Positions 9,597 through 18,471 of a DNA stretch of 64,000 nt are shown in pieces. Numbering within the stretch: the first letter of the stretch is position 1; each line of letters starts with the position of its first letter. Source of the DNA: JAJPKK01 sp963824905 (GTDB lineage: Bacteria; Pseudomonadota; Alphaproteobacteria; Rhizobiales; Xanthobacteraceae). Location: assembly GCA_963824905.1 (NCBI GenBank), contig CAWGRH010000026.1, positions 101,308 to 165,307 on the forward strand, read 5' to 3'. A program made the position numbers and the translations under genes. The notes under the pieces were generated by a model. The model was not told the DNA's origin, searched no databases, and saw only the letters and a program-made list of their open reading frames with translations.

Positions 9597-10925
9597 GTGC
9601 ATAAGCTCACACGCCTGATCGTGATGGCTTTCCTGATCACGCTGCCGCAACTTGCCGCCGCGCAGCAGAACGAACATTGGGTCGCGAGCTGGGTCGCCTC
9701 GGTGCACGGGCCCTATCCGGTCGGCAACCCGTCGGCACAGCCGGACCAGAAATTCGCGTTTCCTTCGCCCGCCGCAGGCGCGAACGACCAGACCTTCCGC
9801 CTCGTCGTGAAACCGGGGCTGTGGGGCCGGCAGGCGCGGCTGCGCTTCACCAACGTCTTCGGCACCAAACCCGTGACCTTCGACGGCGTCCATGTCGGCC
9901 TGCAGATGGGCGGCCCGGCGCTCGTGAAGGGCACCAACCGTCCGGTCAGCTTCGGCGGCAAGGACAGCGTGACGGTGCCGCCGGGAGCGTCGACATGGAG
10001 CGATCCGGTGGCGCTGCCGTTCGTGCGCGATGCGTCGGCGGCAGACCTCATGGGCCGCAAGCTCGCCGTGAGCTTCCATGTCGCCGGCGAAAGCGGCCCG
10101 ATGACCTGGCACGCCAAGGCGATGCAGACGTCCTATGTGAGCGCTCCAGGGTCCGGGTCGAAGGGCGCCGCGGAGGACGAGGCGGCGTTCCCCTACAGCA
10201 CGGCCTCGTGGTTCTTCCTCGATGCCATCGAGATGCTGGCGCCGGCGGAGAGCTTCGCGGTCGTCGCCTTCGGCGATTCGATCACCGACGGCACCGCCTC
10301 GACCATGAACGGCGACGATCGCTGGCCGGACGTGCTGGCGCGCCGCCTCCAGGCGATCTACGGCAACCGCGTTGCGGTGGTGAATGCCGGCATCGGCGGC
10401 AACCAGATCGCGGGGCCTGCGGAATATGGGGCCGAGAGGCCGTTTCCCGGCGGACCGTCGGCGCGGTCACGCATCGAACGTGACGTGATCGATCTCTCCG
10501 GCGTCTCGGCGATGATCTGGCTCGAAGGCATCAACGACTTCAGCCGCAACGGCAATGCCTCGGTCGAAACCGTGATCAACGGCATGAAGGACGTCGTCGG
10601 CCGCATTCGCGCGAAGCACCCGGATGTACGCGTGTTCGGCGCCACGGTGCTGACTGCCCTTGGTTCTTCGAGCGCGGCCCACGGCTTCATCGAGCAGGAC
10701 CAGAAGCGGCAGGCGCTCAATGAGTTCATCCGCAAGGGAGGCCTGTTCGACGGGGTAGCCGATTTCGATGCGGTCACTTTCGACCCGCGCTCCGGCGGTC
10801 TCAAGCCGGAGTTCGTGCCGGAAAGCACGACCGGCGGCGCGGGCGACAAGCTGCATCCCAACCGCGCCGGCTACCTCGCGATGGGGATGGCGATCGACCT
10901 CGATCTGTTCAAGCGCGGGCGGTGA
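9597..10925 (+). CDS. Exported SGNH/GDSL-family hydrolase (esterase)
   Basis: GTG start at 9597, preceded by GGAGGA five bases upstream, which decides against the TTG at 9585. It encodes 442 residues with a signal peptide ending in 'LPQLAAAQ'. An N-terminal beta-sandwich-like region (to about residue 210) is followed by an SGNH domain: block I 'VVAFGDSITDG' (nucleophile Ser), block II Gly in 'GIGGNQI', block III Asn in 'WLEGINDF', and block V Asp-His in 'DKLHPNRAGY'. These enzymes hydrolyse esters of carbohydrates or lipids in the periplasm or outside the cell. It is divergent from the acyl-CoA synthetase gene; their promoters should lie in 9409-9596. Confidence 0.88.
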   Translation: MHKLTRLIVMAFLITLPQLAAAQQNEHWVASWVASVHGPYPVGNPSAQPDQKFAFPSPAAGANDQTFRLVVKPGLWGRQARLRFTNVFGTKPVTFDGVHVGLQMGGPALVKGTNRPVSFGGKDSVTVPPGASTWSDPVALPFVRDASAADLMGRKLAVSFHVAGESGPMTWHAKAMQTSYVSAPGSGSKGAAEDEAAFPYSTASWFFLDAIEMLAPAESFAVVAFGDSITDGTASTMNGDDRWPDVLARRLQAIYGNRVAVVNAGIGGNQIAGPAEYGAERPFPGGPSARSRIERDVIDLSGVSAMIWLEGINDFSRNGNASVETVINGMKDVVGRIRAKHPDVRVFGATVLTALGSSSAAHGFIEQDQKRQALNEFIRKGGLFDGVADFDAVTFDPRSGGLKPEFVPESTTGGAGDKLHPNRAGYLAMGMAIDLDLFKRGR

Positions 10926-10945
10926 TGGTTATCACTATCACAGTC

Positions 10946-11036
10946 GTCATGGCCGGGCTTGACCCGGCCACCCCGCTTATCGGGGCACGGCCGTGCCACG
11001 GTTATCGGGGTCGCCGGGACAAGCCCGGCGATGACG
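10946..11036. repeat. Family B palindrome
   Basis: Inverted GCCGGGCTTGACCCGGCC / GTCGCCGGGACAAGCCC arms between two convergent genes; it may serve as a bidirectional transcription end. Confidence 0.85.
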
Positions 11037-11067
11037 ACGAGTGCGTTGTGCATCGAAGCCGAGCAAT

Positions 11068-12198
11068 TCACCTATCGATCCCGCCGAACGGCACCAGCGG
11101 ATTGTCGGTGAGCGCGGCGCGATCGGCGCGGTCGGTGGCGGCGGCGCCGAGGAAGGCGTCGAACAGCTCGCGGATGGTGCGGGGATCGATGTCGCGCACG
11201 ATGAAGACCATGCGGGTGCGCCTGTCGCCGTCGGGCCAGGCGGGGAGCCGCGCCAGCGGGTGCATCAGGTGCTGGACGGCGTGAACGACCATCGGGGTCT
11301 GCGGCGTCTCGGCGATCTTCACGATGCCCTTGAGGCGCAGGAGCTTCGGCCCGTGCATCGAGCGGATGAGCTCGAGAAACATCTCGAAGGCGCTCGCCGG
11401 TATCGCCGCCTCGGTCGAAAGGCAGAAGGCGCGGATGTGGGCGTCGTGGCGATTGGGATCGTGCGCATGCCCGCCGTGATCGCCGGCGTCGGCATAGGCC
11501 TCGGCGGCGAGCCAGCGCCGCACGTCGGGCGTCTTGGTCGCGGGATCGTAGAGGCCGCAGTCGATAAGACGCGCGGCGACCGCGTCGCCTTTGGCCGCGT
11601 CGAGGATCAGGGCCGCCGGGTTGAGTGCGCGCAGCCGTAGCAGCAGGGTGCTCAGCGCCGGTGCATGGGCCTCGCCGACGAGGTCGGTCTTGGTCAGCAC
11701 GATGCGGTCCGCGATCGCCGCCTGCTTGACCGCCTCCGGATGGCGCTCGAGCGTTTCCGCGCCGTTGACCGCGTCGACCACGGCGATGACGCCGTCGAGC
11801 CGGTAACGCATGACGAGATAGGGATGCGCCATGGTGGTGTGGACGATCGGCGCGGGATCGGCGAGGCCGGTGGTCTCGATGATCACCCGCGAGAAGGTGG
11901 CGCGGCCGTTGTCGAGATTGCGGGTGAGCCGCTCCAGCGCCTCGACGAGGTCGCCGCGCAGCGTGCAGCACAGGCAGCCGGTCGACAGCAGCACGACGTC
12001 GTCGTCGACCTGCTCGACGAGGAGATGGTCGAGCCCGATCTCGCCGAACTCGTTGATGATCACCGCGGTGTCGGCGAGCGCGGGATCGCGCAGCAGCCGG
12101 TTGAGCAGCGTCGTCTTGCCGGCGCCGAGGAAGCCGGTGAGGACACTCAGCGGAAGCGGTGGACCCGGCGCGCGTGCGGCAGCGCCTGCCGCGGTCAT
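11068..12198 (-). CDS. CobW/COG0523-family G3E GTPase (metal chaperone type)
   Basis: A 376-residue GTPase. Walker A is 'GFLGAGKT' at residues 22-29; the family metal site CxCC is seen as 'GCLCC' at 74-78; the switch region is 'IINEFGEIGLDH'; 'LTKTDLV' is the guanine-specificity motif (TKTD variant). A C-terminal CobW_C domain follows a His-containing linker ('DHGGHAHDPNRHDAH'), a common metal-sensing feature. COG0523 proteins deliver zinc or cobalt to client enzymes. Its start overlaps the stop of the upstream D-Ala-D-Ala carboxypeptidase gene by four bases (ATGA), so the two are co-translated; a zinc link to the cell-wall enzyme is not obvious because that enzyme is a serine peptidase. Confidence 0.9.
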   Translation of the reverse strand: MTAAGAAARAPGPPLPLSVLTGFLGAGKTTLLNRLLRDPALADTAVIINEFGEIGLDHLLVEQVDDDVVLLSTGCLCCTLRGDLVEALERLTRNLDNGRATFSRVIIETTGLADPAPIVHTTMAHPYLVMRYRLDGVIAVVDAVNGAETLERHPEAVKQAAIADRIVLTKTDLVGEAHAPALSTLLLRLRALNPAALILDAAKGDAVAARLIDCGLYDPATKTPDVRRWLAAEAYADAGDHGGHAHDPNRHDAHIRAFCLSTEAAIPASAFEMFLELIRSMHGPKLLRLKGIVKIAETPQTPMVVHAVQHLMHPLARLPAWPDGDRRTRMVFIVRDIDPRTIRELFDAFLGAAATDRADRAALTDNPLVPFGGIDR

Positions 12199-13616
12199 TG
12201 CGCGTCGGCTGGGGCCGCAGGCTTGGGCTTAATGGCCGCCACCGGCTTGGGCTTCGGCTTGTCGGCGGGCTTGGCTTCACCCGTCGCCGCTTTCGGCTTC
12301 TCCGCGCCCTCGGCAGGCTTCGCTTTGGGCTTGGGCTTCGGCTTTTCGGCCTTGGGAGCCTCGCCGGCTTCGCCCGTCGCGGTGACGGCGGCATGGGCCG
12401 TGGCCTTCGGCTTCGGCTTGTCGGCCTTCGCCGCAGGAGCCTCGCCGGGTTCGCCGGTCGCGGCGATGGCGGCGTGGGCCGTGGCTTTTGGCTTGCGCTT
12501 GACGGGCTCTCCGGCAGCCATCGCGGTCGCCGGCGCCACCCATTTGTTGGGCGCGCCGACATGGACGTCGATCGGCGGCGAGGCGAGGCCCGAGGTGAGG
12601 AGCTCGGACGCTTTCGGCGTCGAGGCGTGCACGCTGGTGAGCAGGAAGCTCGGGGCGCCGGACGCGTCCGCAGGCGCGGCCGCATCGTTGTCCTCATCCT
12701 CGGAGGCCGGCTTGCGCCGCCCTTTGTTGTTGCAGATTTCCTCGCGCAGATTGGGCGGGGAGGCCGCAACCGGTACCAGGGAGTCGACGGTGCTGGCCGA
12801 GGGCGAGAAAAAGGCGAAGCCGGTGTTCGCCGCGAAACCGCGCTCGAACATCTGAGCCGCGCGCCCGGTGCGCGCCAACGAGGATGACGCGCCGAGCACG
12901 ACAGCGATCAGCCGCCGGTCGCCGCGGCTCGCCGAGGCGACGAGGTTGAATCCGGAGGCGCAAATGAAGCCGGTCTTCATGCCGTCGGCGCCGGGATAGG
13001 CGTCGATGAGCCGGTTGGTGTTGCGCATCACGCGCTTGCCGAGGCGGATCGCGCCGATGTGCCAATAGGAATCGAAATCGGGGAAGTCGTGCAGCAGGGC
13101 CCGCGCCAGGATCGCGAGATCGCGCGCCGAGGTCACTTGCTGGTCGTCGGGAAGGCCGTTCGGATTGACGTAGTAGGTCTGCGTCATGCCGAGCCGTTGG
13201 GCGGTGGCGTTCATCTCATCCGCGAATTTCGGGATGGAACCGCCGACACCTTCCGCGAGCACCACGGCCATGTCGTTCGCCGAATGGACGAGCATCATCT
13301 TGAGCGTGTTGTCGACGGTGAGCTGGGTGCCGACCTTGAAGCCCATCTTGGAGGGCTGCTGGGCGAGCGCGGTCGGGCTCACCGTGAATACCGTGTCGAG
13401 GGTGATGCGCTGGTCGCGGATCGCCCTGAGGGTCACATAGGTCGTCATCAACTTGGTGACCGAGGCGGGGTACCAGGGCACGGTGGCGTTTTCGCCCTCC
13501 AGCACCTTTCCGGTTGCGGCATCGATCAGCAGCCGCGCCTCCGCCGAGGCCCGCCCCGGGAGCAGCGCCGACACGGCGAAGAGTGCGGTGGCAAAAGCGA
13601 CGAGCGTTTTTTGCAT
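12195..13616 (-). CDS. D-alanyl-D-alanine carboxypeptidase (serine type, S11) with a long Lys/Pro/Ala tail
   Basis: ATG at 13616, with GAGGTGA upstream, encodes 473 residues; a signal peptide ends near 'GRASA'. The three penicilloyl-serine-transferase motifs are present: SVTK at 52-55 (nucleophile Ser), SAN in 'MLVHSANDM', and KTG in 'DGMKTGFIC'. It trims the terminal D-Ala of peptidoglycan pentapeptides in the periplasm. After the catalytic domain (to about residue 270) the protein has a disordered tail of about 190 residues. This tail contains 'KPKATAHAA..ATGE.GEAP' in two tandem copies and further KPKPK tracts, possibly for cell-wall or envelope interaction. It is the first gene of an overlapping pair with the CobW-type GTPase. 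Confidence 0.9.
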   Translation of the reverse strand: MQKTLVAFATALFAVSALLPGRASAEARLLIDAATGKVLEGENATVPWYPASVTKLMTTYVTLRAIRDQRITLDTVFTVSPTALAQQPSKMGFKVGTQLTVDNTLKMMLVHSANDMAVVLAEGVGGSIPKFADEMNATAQRLGMTQTYYVNPNGLPDDQQVTSARDLAILARALLHDFPDFDSYWHIGAIRLGKRVMRNTNRLIDAYPGADGMKTGFICASGFNLVASASRGDRRLIAVVLGASSSLARTGRAAQMFERGFAANTGFAFFSPSASTVDSLVPVAASPPNLREEICNNKGRRKPASEDEDNDAAAPADASGAPSFLLTSVHASTPKASELLTSGLASPPIDVHVGAPNKWVAPATAMAAGEPVKRKPKATAHAAIAATGEPGEAPAAKADKPKPKATAHAAVTATGEAGEAPKAEKPKPKPKAKPAEGAEKPKAATGEAKPADKPKPKPVAAIKPKPAAPADAQ

Positions 13617-13833
13617 GGCTGTCACCTCGTCCGGCCCGGAAAGTCGTATCTGGAGGTCACGACAGCAATTTTTCGAGTATAGCGCACCCGCATTTTACCC
13701 CACCCCTCGCGCCAGACGCAAAGGTGCTGACGCGGATTGCCACCCTCACTATGTTTTCAATGAAAACCGGGCGAAGACGCGCTCATAAAGCGACTAAAAT
13801 TCGGCAGACCAAGATTCGGCAGAGGAGGGTTTC

Positions 13834-14997
13834 GTGACCGCCTGCATCATTGGCTGGGCCCATACCCCGTTCGGGAGGCTGGACGGCGAGACCGTGGAAA
13901 GTCTCGTCGTCCGCGCGGCAACCGAGGCGCTCGCCGACGCCGGCGTCGCCGCAAGCGACGTCGACGAGATCCTGCTCGGTCATTTCAACGCCGGGTTCTC
14001 GGTGCAGGATTTTACCGCTTCGCTGGTGCTCCAAGCCTCACCCGATCTGCGCTTCAAGCGGGCGACCCGGGTGGAGAACGCGTGCGCCACCGGTTCCGCC
14101 GCGGTCCATCACGGGTTGCGGGCGATCAAGGCGGGTGCCCGGATCGTGCTCGTCGTCGGCGTCGAGCAGATGACGGCGACCCCGCCGGCCGAGATCGGCC
14201 GTAACCTCCTCAAGGCGTCCTACGTGCGCGACGAAGCGAGCATCGAGGGCGGCTTCGCCGGCATCTTCGGCCAGATCGCCGCACGCTACTTCCAGAAATA
14301 CGGCGACCAGTCCGATGCACTGGCGCTGATCGCGGCGAAGAACCACAAGAACGGCGTCGCCAATCCTTATGCGCAGATGCGCAAGGATCTCGGCTTCGCC
14401 TTCTGCCGCGCCGAGAGCGAGAAGAACCCGATCGTCGCCGGCCCGCTCAAGCGCACCGACTGCTCGTTGGTCTCCGATGGGGCCGCGGCGCTCGTGCTCG
14501 CCGACGTCGAGACCGCGCTTGCGATGCATAAGGCGGTGGTGTTCCGCTCCGCGGCCCACGTCCAGGACTTCCTGCCGATGGCAAAGCGCGACATCCTCAA
14601 GTTCGAAGGCTGCGCTAGAGCCTGGCAGCAGGCGCTTGGCTCCGCCGGGATCGCGCTTAGGGACCTATCCTTCGTCGAAACCCACGACTGCTTCACCATC
14701 GCGGAGCTCATCGAATACGAGGCGATGGGGCTTACCGCGGAGGGTGAAGGCGCGCGCGCGATCGCCGATGGATTGACGCTCAAGGACGGCCCGCTGCCGG
14801 TCAACCCGTCCGGCGGCCTCAAGTCCAAGGGCCATCCGATCGGCGCCACCGGCGTGTCGATGCACGCGCTCTGCGCCATGCAGCTGTGCGGTCAGGCCGG
14901 TGACATGCAGGTGCGCGACGCGACGCTCGGCGGTCTCTTCAACATGGGCGGCGCCGCGGTCGCGAATTACGTCAGCATTCTCGAGCGGATCAAGTGA
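13834..14997 (+). CDS. Thiolase-family acetyl-CoA acetyltransferase (SCP-x/lipid-transfer type)
   Basis: GTG start at 13834, with GAGGAG seven bases upstream, gives 387 residues. The nucleophile is C84 in 'VENACATGSAA'; a His in 'VETHDCFT' and the His of 'NPSGGLKSKGHPIGATG' complete the thiolase active site. The C-terminal 'GGLFNMGGAAVANYV' lacks the second catalytic Cys (usual CxGGG), as in the sterol-carrier-protein-x-like thiolases. Such enzymes cleave or form 3-ketoacyl-CoA and often work on branched or sterol side chains, frequently with a small DUF35 partner. No DUF35 gene is seen next to it. The gene stands alone, convergent with the cupin gene. Confidence 0.88.
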   Translation: MTACIIGWAHTPFGRLDGETVESLVVRAATEALADAGVAASDVDEILLGHFNAGFSVQDFTASLVLQASPDLRFKRATRVENACATGSAAVHHGLRAIKAGARIVLVVGVEQMTATPPAEIGRNLLKASYVRDEASIEGGFAGIFGQIAARYFQKYGDQSDALALIAAKNHKNGVANPYAQMRKDLGFAFCRAESEKNPIVAGPLKRTDCSLVSDGAAALVLADVETALAMHKAVVFRSAAHVQDFLPMAKRDILKFEGCARAWQQALGSAGIALRDLSFVETHDCFTIAELIEYEAMGLTAEGEGARAIADGLTLKDGPLPVNPSGGLKSKGHPIGATGVSMHALCAMQLCGQAGDMQVRDATLGGLFNMGGAAVANYVSILERIK

Positions 14998-15012
14998 TGC
15001 GCCGCCGAATCA

Positions 15013-15040
15013 AATCGCCGGGCCGAAGGGCCCGGCGATT
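15013..15040. terminator. Bidirectional hairpin between convergent genes
   Basis: Perfect 12-bp stem AATCGCCGGGCC / GGCCCGGCGATT with a GAAG loop, lying 16 bases after the thiolase stop and 44 bases before the cupin stop. There is no long T run, so termination strength is uncertain, but position and symmetry fit a shared terminator. Confidence 0.7.
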
Positions 15041-15083
15041 GCGTTCACGATGAAATCGATCTCGCGATCGAGGCGAGGAAGCG

Positions 15084-15488
15084 TCAGTTCGTGACGGCTT
15101 CGGCCTGCGGCTTGTCCTTGTCGATGATGACGAGCTCGACCGAGCGCGCCGGCTTGTCGGTCAGGTTCTGGTTGCGGTGAACGGTGCCGCGGGGAATGTA
15201 GACGCTATCGCCCACCTTGAGGGTGCGCGGCGCCTGGCCCTTGATGGTGAAGGTGACCTCACCTTCCTGGACGGCGGCCCACTGGTCGCCGTTGTGACGA
15301 TGGAATTCGTTGCCGGCGCCCGGCGGGATCGTCACCGTTTGCAGCTTCACGATGCGGCCTGCGTCGTTTTCGAGCGGAGTGGTGAAATACGGGGTCGCCC
15401 GGAACGGCGAGCTCGGGGTTTGCGACCAGGCGGCTGCCGCCGCGAGGCTGACAGCCAGTGCCACGGCCGGAATCATCAACTTGCGCAT
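15084..15488 (-). CDS. Exported cupin-domain protein
   Basis: ATG at 15488, preceded by GGAGGATTCC, encodes 134 residues with a signal peptide ('ALAVSLAAAAAWSQ'). One cupin domain follows: 'GNEFHRHNGDQWAAVQEGE' carries the metal-binding His/His/Glu set and 'IPRGTVHRNQN' the second-motif His. This type of small secreted cupin is often a stress or binding protein of unknown substrate. It is convergent with the thiolase and separated from it by a strong hairpin. Confidence 0.85.
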   Translation of the reverse strand: MRKLMIPAVALAVSLAAAAAWSQTPSSPFRATPYFTTPLENDAGRIVKLQTVTIPPGAGNEFHRHNGDQWAAVQEGEVTFTIKGQAPRTLKVGDSVYIPRGTVHRNQNLTDKPARSVELVIIDKDKPQAEAVTN

Positions 15489-15625
15489 TGGAATCCTCCC
15501 ACGCGTTCGATCGCGGTTTCGAAGTTTGCGGACGTATGTCCGCGGGGAAGATAGCGGTTCACCGCAGGGCGCAACAGGCCCGTGCGGCGCGCCGTGCACG
15601 CGCAAAGGAGGGGTAGGACGGCGTG

Positions 15626-16495
15626 CTACTCAGCCGGCCCCATGGCGATCGCCGGCTCGCGATCTCCGGCCGCGACTTCCGACGCCGGCCGCACGAGCGT
15701 CGGCTGGAAGCCTGGAAAGCTCAGGCCGGGGCCGAGGCGCCGACGGCCTTCGCGCAACGCGGCCCGGGCAGCCCGCGCATCGGCAGCGACGCGGATCAGC
15801 TCCGGCAGCTGCAAAGGTTGCCGCAGGACCGACCGGACAATCGCTGGAATGTCGGGCGTTCCGTCCGGGCGCAGGTCGATCAGGGCGGCCGGCGGCAGCG
15901 AGCGGTGCGCCGGATCGATGATGACCCGGCAGGCGGCGAAGGGCAGGCCGTGCGCCTCTGCGGCGGCCGCCGCAATGTGGGATTCCATGTCGACGGCGAC
16001 GCTCGCGGTCGCATCGCGCAGCCATCGTTTGTCGCCCGGTTGGGCGACCGGGTCGTCCACCCCGGCGATATCGGCGTGTACGGCGGAGCCGAGGGCATGG
16101 ACCAGGCGCCGCGCCCAGTCGCGGTCGGTCGGGTAGCGCCGATGTGCGGCGACGACCCCGGATGCCACCACCCAGGCGCCGGGAGCCAGGTCCGGCGCCA
16201 AGCCTCCCGCGATGCCGAAGCTGATGATGCCGCTGCAGCCGCGGCCGATTGCATCATCGAGAGCCGCGCGCAGATTCGGTATGTTGCCGTGAAGCACGGC
16301 GACACCCGGCCCGGCGGCGATTCGCGACTCGAACGCGAGGCACGTGACCGCGATGGTCGGCCATGCCGTCGGCTTCAACGCTAAGCCGGCGCCCAAGCCA
16401 GCGGCGGCGAATGCCGGCCCGCCGGCACGCCGGGGTATTACCCCGGACACGCCAATCCGCTCGGATCGCCCCGATGGCGCAAATGAAGAATCCAT
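15626..16495 (-). CDS. hpnG: Hopanoid-associated phosphorylase (HpnG-like nucleoside phosphorylase)
   Basis: The 289-residue frame from ATG 16495 contains the phosphorylase core of the HpnG family: 'IAVTCLAFESRIAAGPGV', 'GIISFGIAGGLAP', 'VAVDMESHIAA' (the DMES purine-phosphorylase-like motif) and 'CRVIIDPAHRSLPPAAL'. HpnG releases adenine from adenosylhopane to give phosphoribosyl hopane on the way to bacteriohopanetetrol. The family usually begins a few residues before 'IAVTCLAFE', so the first ~45 residues may be over-called; a TTG at 16378 is an alternative. No other hpn genes are visible, so this copy is detached from a hopanoid cluster. Confidence 0.72.
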   Translation of the reverse strand: MDSSFAPSGRSERIGVSGVIPRRAGGPAFAAAGLGAGLALKPTAWPTIAVTCLAFESRIAAGPGVAVLHGNIPNLRAALDDAIGRGCSGIISFGIAGGLAPDLAPGAWVVASGVVAAHRRYPTDRDWARRLVHALGSAVHADIAGVDDPVAQPGDKRWLRDATASVAVDMESHIAAAAAEAHGLPFAACRVIIDPAHRSLPPAALIDLRPDGTPDIPAIVRSVLRQPLQLPELIRVAADARAARAALREGRRRLGPGLSFPGFQPTLVRPASEVAAGDREPAIAMGPAE

Positions 16496-16749
16496 GGAAA
16501 GTCGTCGTCCCCAACCGTCACACGGTACCAGCCCACAAGTTCCCAGCGACGCAGCACTGCTGTATCTAGCACGAACAAACTCGCCGATACGGCGGCCATC
16601 CAGCGAAACCCGTGGATAGCCCCTGTCCTGCCGCCGGTCCCCATCGCCCTCCGGGAGTCGGCGGTAGTCCCCTCAGACCCGGTATAATCGCACCGGGTCG
16701 CCGATTGATCAATTGTTCAGCATCTCCTTTTCGCACATGCGTTCTTACC

Positions 16750-17112
16750 TTACAGGAACGGAAAAACCCACGGCCAAGTCCCGCAGCGCAGACCGCCGTC
16801 GCCGCCGCAATAGCCTTGACCCACATGACAGCAGCCGATCGATACCGGCGAACAGAAGTAGACCTGATAGCTGGGGCCGCAGTGGTCGGCACAGACATAG
16901 TGGCCGTTGAAGACGCCACAGTGATTCTGCAGGCGCCGCGGCAACAAGGGAAGCGTCTGCCAGGAATAGGTGAACTGCGGGATGCCCTCCGGAGGCGGCG
17001 GCACGGGCGTGTAGGGGGCAGGAGGCGGAGGCCCCTGATCGGCGGCAGATGCAGCCAGCCCGCCGGCAGATAGCACGACGATGGCCAGGCAAACGGCCCA
17101 AATGGTCTTCAT
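16750..17112 (-). CDS. Small exported Cys-rich protein of unknown function
   Basis: ATG at 17112 follows a GGGGGG-type ribosome site. The 120-residue product has a signal peptide ('LSAGGLAASAADQG'), then a proline-rich stretch (PPPPAPYTPVPPPPE), then a compact region with nine cysteines (HCGVF, VCADHCGP, FCSPVSIGCCHVG, YCGGDGGLRCG). Such spacing suggests disulfide bonds in the periplasm or outside. I do not recognise the family. It stands alone between the HpnG-like gene and a gene-free stretch. Confidence 0.65.
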   Translation of the reverse strand: MKTIWAVCLAIVVLSAGGLAASAADQGPPPPAPYTPVPPPPEGIPQFTYSWQTLPLLPRRLQNHCGVFNGHYVCADHCGPSYQVYFCSPVSIGCCHVGQGYCGGDGGLRCGTWPWVFPFL

Positions 17113-17577
17113 GGCGATCCCCCCCATTGCCGGCAGGGTGACCCTTTGGGCATCCGGCGAACCGCTGACCAGAATAGAATCGACGGCCGAAAGCCGCCAC
17201 TGAGATTATTCCAGCCCTTCGAGCGTCCGGTTGCATTGGGTTGGCGGCGGCGGAAGGAGCTCATCGCGTGCCTCCATTCAGCACGGCCTTGATGCAGCAC
17301 GGCCTTGCGCCCGCTGCGAGCGGTCGCGCCGCCACGCGGCCTCAAGCCCGCGCCCGATACCCTATTGGCGGTGACAGCATTGGCGGCCACGCACGCACCC
17401 CGACCCGGCAACTACGCCCCCTTCCGATGACCCAACCCACCTTAACCGAATGTACACTGCGCGTCAGGATTTGAAGGTACGCCGTTCCTGCATTGCGTCA
17501 ATTTTCAGGGAAAGTGGCGATTTTGCAACGTCTTTTCGTTGGCTTGGCAGCGTTTCCTGCGGCCGGCGCGGCGCCCA
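17113..17577. other. Intergenic region without recognisable genes
   Basis: About 465 bp upstream of the Cys-rich gene and downstream of the lyase gene. Short open frames occur but have shadow-like composition and no ribosome sites. No palindromic repeat of the families seen elsewhere is present. It should contain the Cys-rich gene's promoter and the end of the lyase operon. Confidence 0.5.
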
Positions 17578-18471
17578 TCAGATGTTCCCGCGGGCAAGGC
17601 TCGCCGCAGCGCGGTCAAAGCCTTCCTCGCGCTCCAGCATCCCCCGCAGGCCCACCAGTCCATAATAGTCCTCGAGGGGGATGAGGGCATCGCCGACCGA
17701 GGCCAACGAGCGCTCGCGCTGGAGCTTGCCCGCTACCTGGCGCACCGCCTGGGCGGCGGCGAACAGCGCGACCGAGGGAAAGCTCACGGTGGCGACCCCG
17801 GCTTCCTCGAGCTCCGCAAGGCTGCGATGCCGCGGCCCAGCCGCCTGGGAGATGGTGGCAAAGTGCGGCCCAGGAACCTCGGCGATCACGCGCTTGATGT
17901 CGGCGATGGAGTCGATGCCTTGAGGCTTCGCCGCATCGGCGCCCGCCGACATGAACAGCCGGCACCGCGCGATCGCCTCGTCGACGCCCTCGACGCCGGC
18001 GGCATCGGTGCGGGCGACGACGAGCATGTCGCCGTCGCGCCGGGCATCGAGCGCGGCCTTGACGCGGGCGAGCATCTGCTCGACCGGCACGACCTGCTTG
18101 CCCGGCAGGTAGCCGCAGCGGTTGGGAAACACCTGGTCGCTGAAGAACAGCCCGGCGACGCCGGCAGCCTCGAACGCGCGCACCATCTCGCGGACATTGT
18201 GTATCCCGCCGAAGCCGGTGTCGCCGTCGACATAGACCGGGATGTTCACCGCCGCGCAGATGCGGGCATAGTGGTCGGCATAGTCGCGCACGTTGCATTG
18301 GCCCATGTCGGCCTGCCCCATCATGGAGCCGATCGCGGCATAGCCGCCGGCGATGATGGCCTCGAACCCCTCCGCCTCCATGATCCGCGCGGAGAGTGCA
18401 TCATAAGCGCCGGGCATCAGCACCAGCCGCCCCCGCGCGATCAGTTCCCGAAACCGCTTTCGCGTACTCAT
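17578..18471 (-). CDS. Isocitrate lyase/PEP mutase-superfamily C-C lyase
   Basis: ATG at 18471 gives 297 residues. The sequence follows the family throughout: 'MPGAYDALSARIMEAEGFEA', 'PVYVDGDTGFGG' (metal-binding Asp residues), a lyase-type active-site loop 'FPNRCGYLPGKQVV' and 'VVARTDA'. The loop retains the catalytic Cys, but the usual KRCGH reads NRCGY: Lys is Asn and His is Tyr. The start overlaps the upstream LeuD-like stop by one base (TAATG). Enzymes of this fold cleave methylisocitrate, dimethylmalate or oxaloacetate. Beside an aconitase-type hydratase, a dimethylmalate- or alkylmalate-lyase role is likely, but the altered loop leaves the substrate open. Confidence 0.85.
   Translation of the reverse strand: MSTRKRFRELIARGRLVLMPGAYDALSARIMEAEGFEAIIAGGYAAIGSMMGQADMGQCNVRDYADHYARICAAVNIPVYVDGDTGFGGIHNVREMVRAFEAAGVAGLFFSDQVFPNRCGYLPGKQVVPVEQMLARVKAALDARRDGDMLVVARTDAAGVEGVDEAIARCRLFMSAGADAAKPQGIDSIADIKRVIAEVPGPHFATISQAAGPRHRSLAELEEAGVATVSFPSVALFAAAQAVRQVAGKLQRERSLASVGDALIPLEDYYGLVGLRGMLEREEGFDRAAASLARGNI

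Noticed and set aside
11072..12769. 565-codon minus-strand frame over the CobW and carboxypeptidase genes
   Set aside because: Arg/Pro-rich shadow typical of high-GC DNA; both real genes are in other frames with full motifs.
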